Shown: piece by piece, positions 24,033 to 24,381 of the stretch
How the letters are laid out: each line of letters begins with the position of its first letter
Numbering within the stretch: position 1 is the first letter of the stretch
Assembly: GCA_910578185.1 (NCBI GenBank)
Contig: CAJTPN010000005.1
Location: 202,052 to 226,432, forward strand
Direction: 5' to 3'
Length of the DNA stretch: 24,381 bases
Source: an uncultured Acetatifactor sp.
Lineage (GTDB): Bacteria > Bacillota > Clostridia > Lachnospirales > Lachnospiraceae
The notes under the pieces: model-generated
What the model was told of the DNA's origin: nothing
What the model saw: only the letters and a program-made list of their open reading frames with translations
Databases searched by the model: none
Position numbers and translations under genes: made by a program

Positions 24033-24381
24033 ATGTTTGACATTTTTGAACGTAAGGAGTCGCAAGTAAGGTCTTACTGCAGGAAATATCCTGTAATATT
24101 TGATAAGGCATTTAATGCAGAACTATTTTCCGATGAAGAGGAGAGATTTATTGATTTCCTGGCATCAGCCGGATCCATGAATTACGGTCACAATAATCCG
24201 GAAATTAAAGAAAAGATCCTGGAATATCTCTCGGAAGACAGAGTGATCAATTCCCTGGATATGTATACCAAAGCAAAAGAGGAATTTCTGCAAACCTTTA
24301 CAGAAGATATTCTGGAACCCAGGAATTTGGATTATAAGGTGATGTGCTGCGGCCCTACCGGGACAAACGCAGTGGAAGCCG
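24033..24381 (+). CDS. EctB-like class III aminotransferase, N-terminal part
   Basis: The first 116 codons, cut by the window edge. MFDIFERKESQVRSYCRKYP, then FIDFLASAGSMNYGHNNPEI, LDMYTKAKEEFLQTF and CCGPTGTNAVEA closely follow diaminobutyrate-2-oxoglutarate aminotransferases (EctB/DoeD type), PLP enzymes that make L-2,4-diaminobutyrate from aspartate semialdehyde. GAGGAGGAGG is just upstream of the ATG. It lies 57 nt after the PP-loop gene in an EPS locus. Without the rest, other class III substrates cannot be excluded, and no other ectoine gene is visible. Confidence 0.85.
   Translation, partial: MFDIFERKESQVRSYCRKYPVIFDKAFNAELFSDEEERFIDFLASAGSMNYGHNNPEIKEKILEYLSEDRVINSLDMYTKAKEEFLQTFTEDILEPRNLDYKVMCCGPTGTNAVEA

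Overview
The window looks like chromosome from a Gram-positive anaerobe of the Clostridia, most likely Lachnospiraceae. This is inferred from purine-rich Shine-Dalgarno sites, a VanW/YoaR-type secreted protein, an Lrp-aminotransferase pair and a Firmicutes-style exopolysaccharide (EPS) locus. No rRNA, tRNA, CRISPR array or insertion sequence was seen.

Left part (1-11344): mostly reverse-strand general genes. In order these are the 5' part of a Gln-rich coiled-coil protein with 39-bp in-frame repeats; a forward metallo-beta-lactamase-fold hydrolase; a chemotaxis receptor; and a probable reverse-strand operon. That operon reads, 5' to 3', 35-residue membrane peptide (too short for usual gene callers), VanW-like secreted protein, PurM/HypE-like protein, Lrp regulator, class I aminotransferase, and a TrmL tRNA methyltransferase fused to a gamma-carbonic anhydrase. 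A forward membrane-anchored protein of unknown function ends at a strong terminator (11319-11344).

Right part (11613-24381, continuing past the edge): a forward EPS locus. The genes are a polyprenyl glycosylphosphotransferase, a Wzz-like protein with a degenerate kinase-like tail, a GT4 glycosyltransferase, a second GT4 with two copies of its C-terminal domain, a Wzy-like polymerase, two membrane acyltransferases, a hexapeptide acetyltransferase, a DUF115/MptE-like protein, a PP-loop ATP-pyrophosphatase and the start of an EctB-like aminotransferase. Several neighbours overlap by 4 bp, so they are probably translationally coupled.

The most striking signal is three long poly-G tracts (G9, G8, G9) inside three EPS genes: the duplicated GT4, the second acyltransferase and the hexapeptide acetyltransferase. 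In the GT4 the tract lies exactly between the two C-terminal domains. One base gained or lost stops translation at once and leaves a canonical single-domain GT4. This suggests a phase-variable surface polysaccharide in which slippage changes glycosylation and acylation. The second point of interest is the distal module (DUF115 protein, PP-loop enzyme, EctB-like aminotransferase), which may make and attach an unusual nitrogen-containing substituent.
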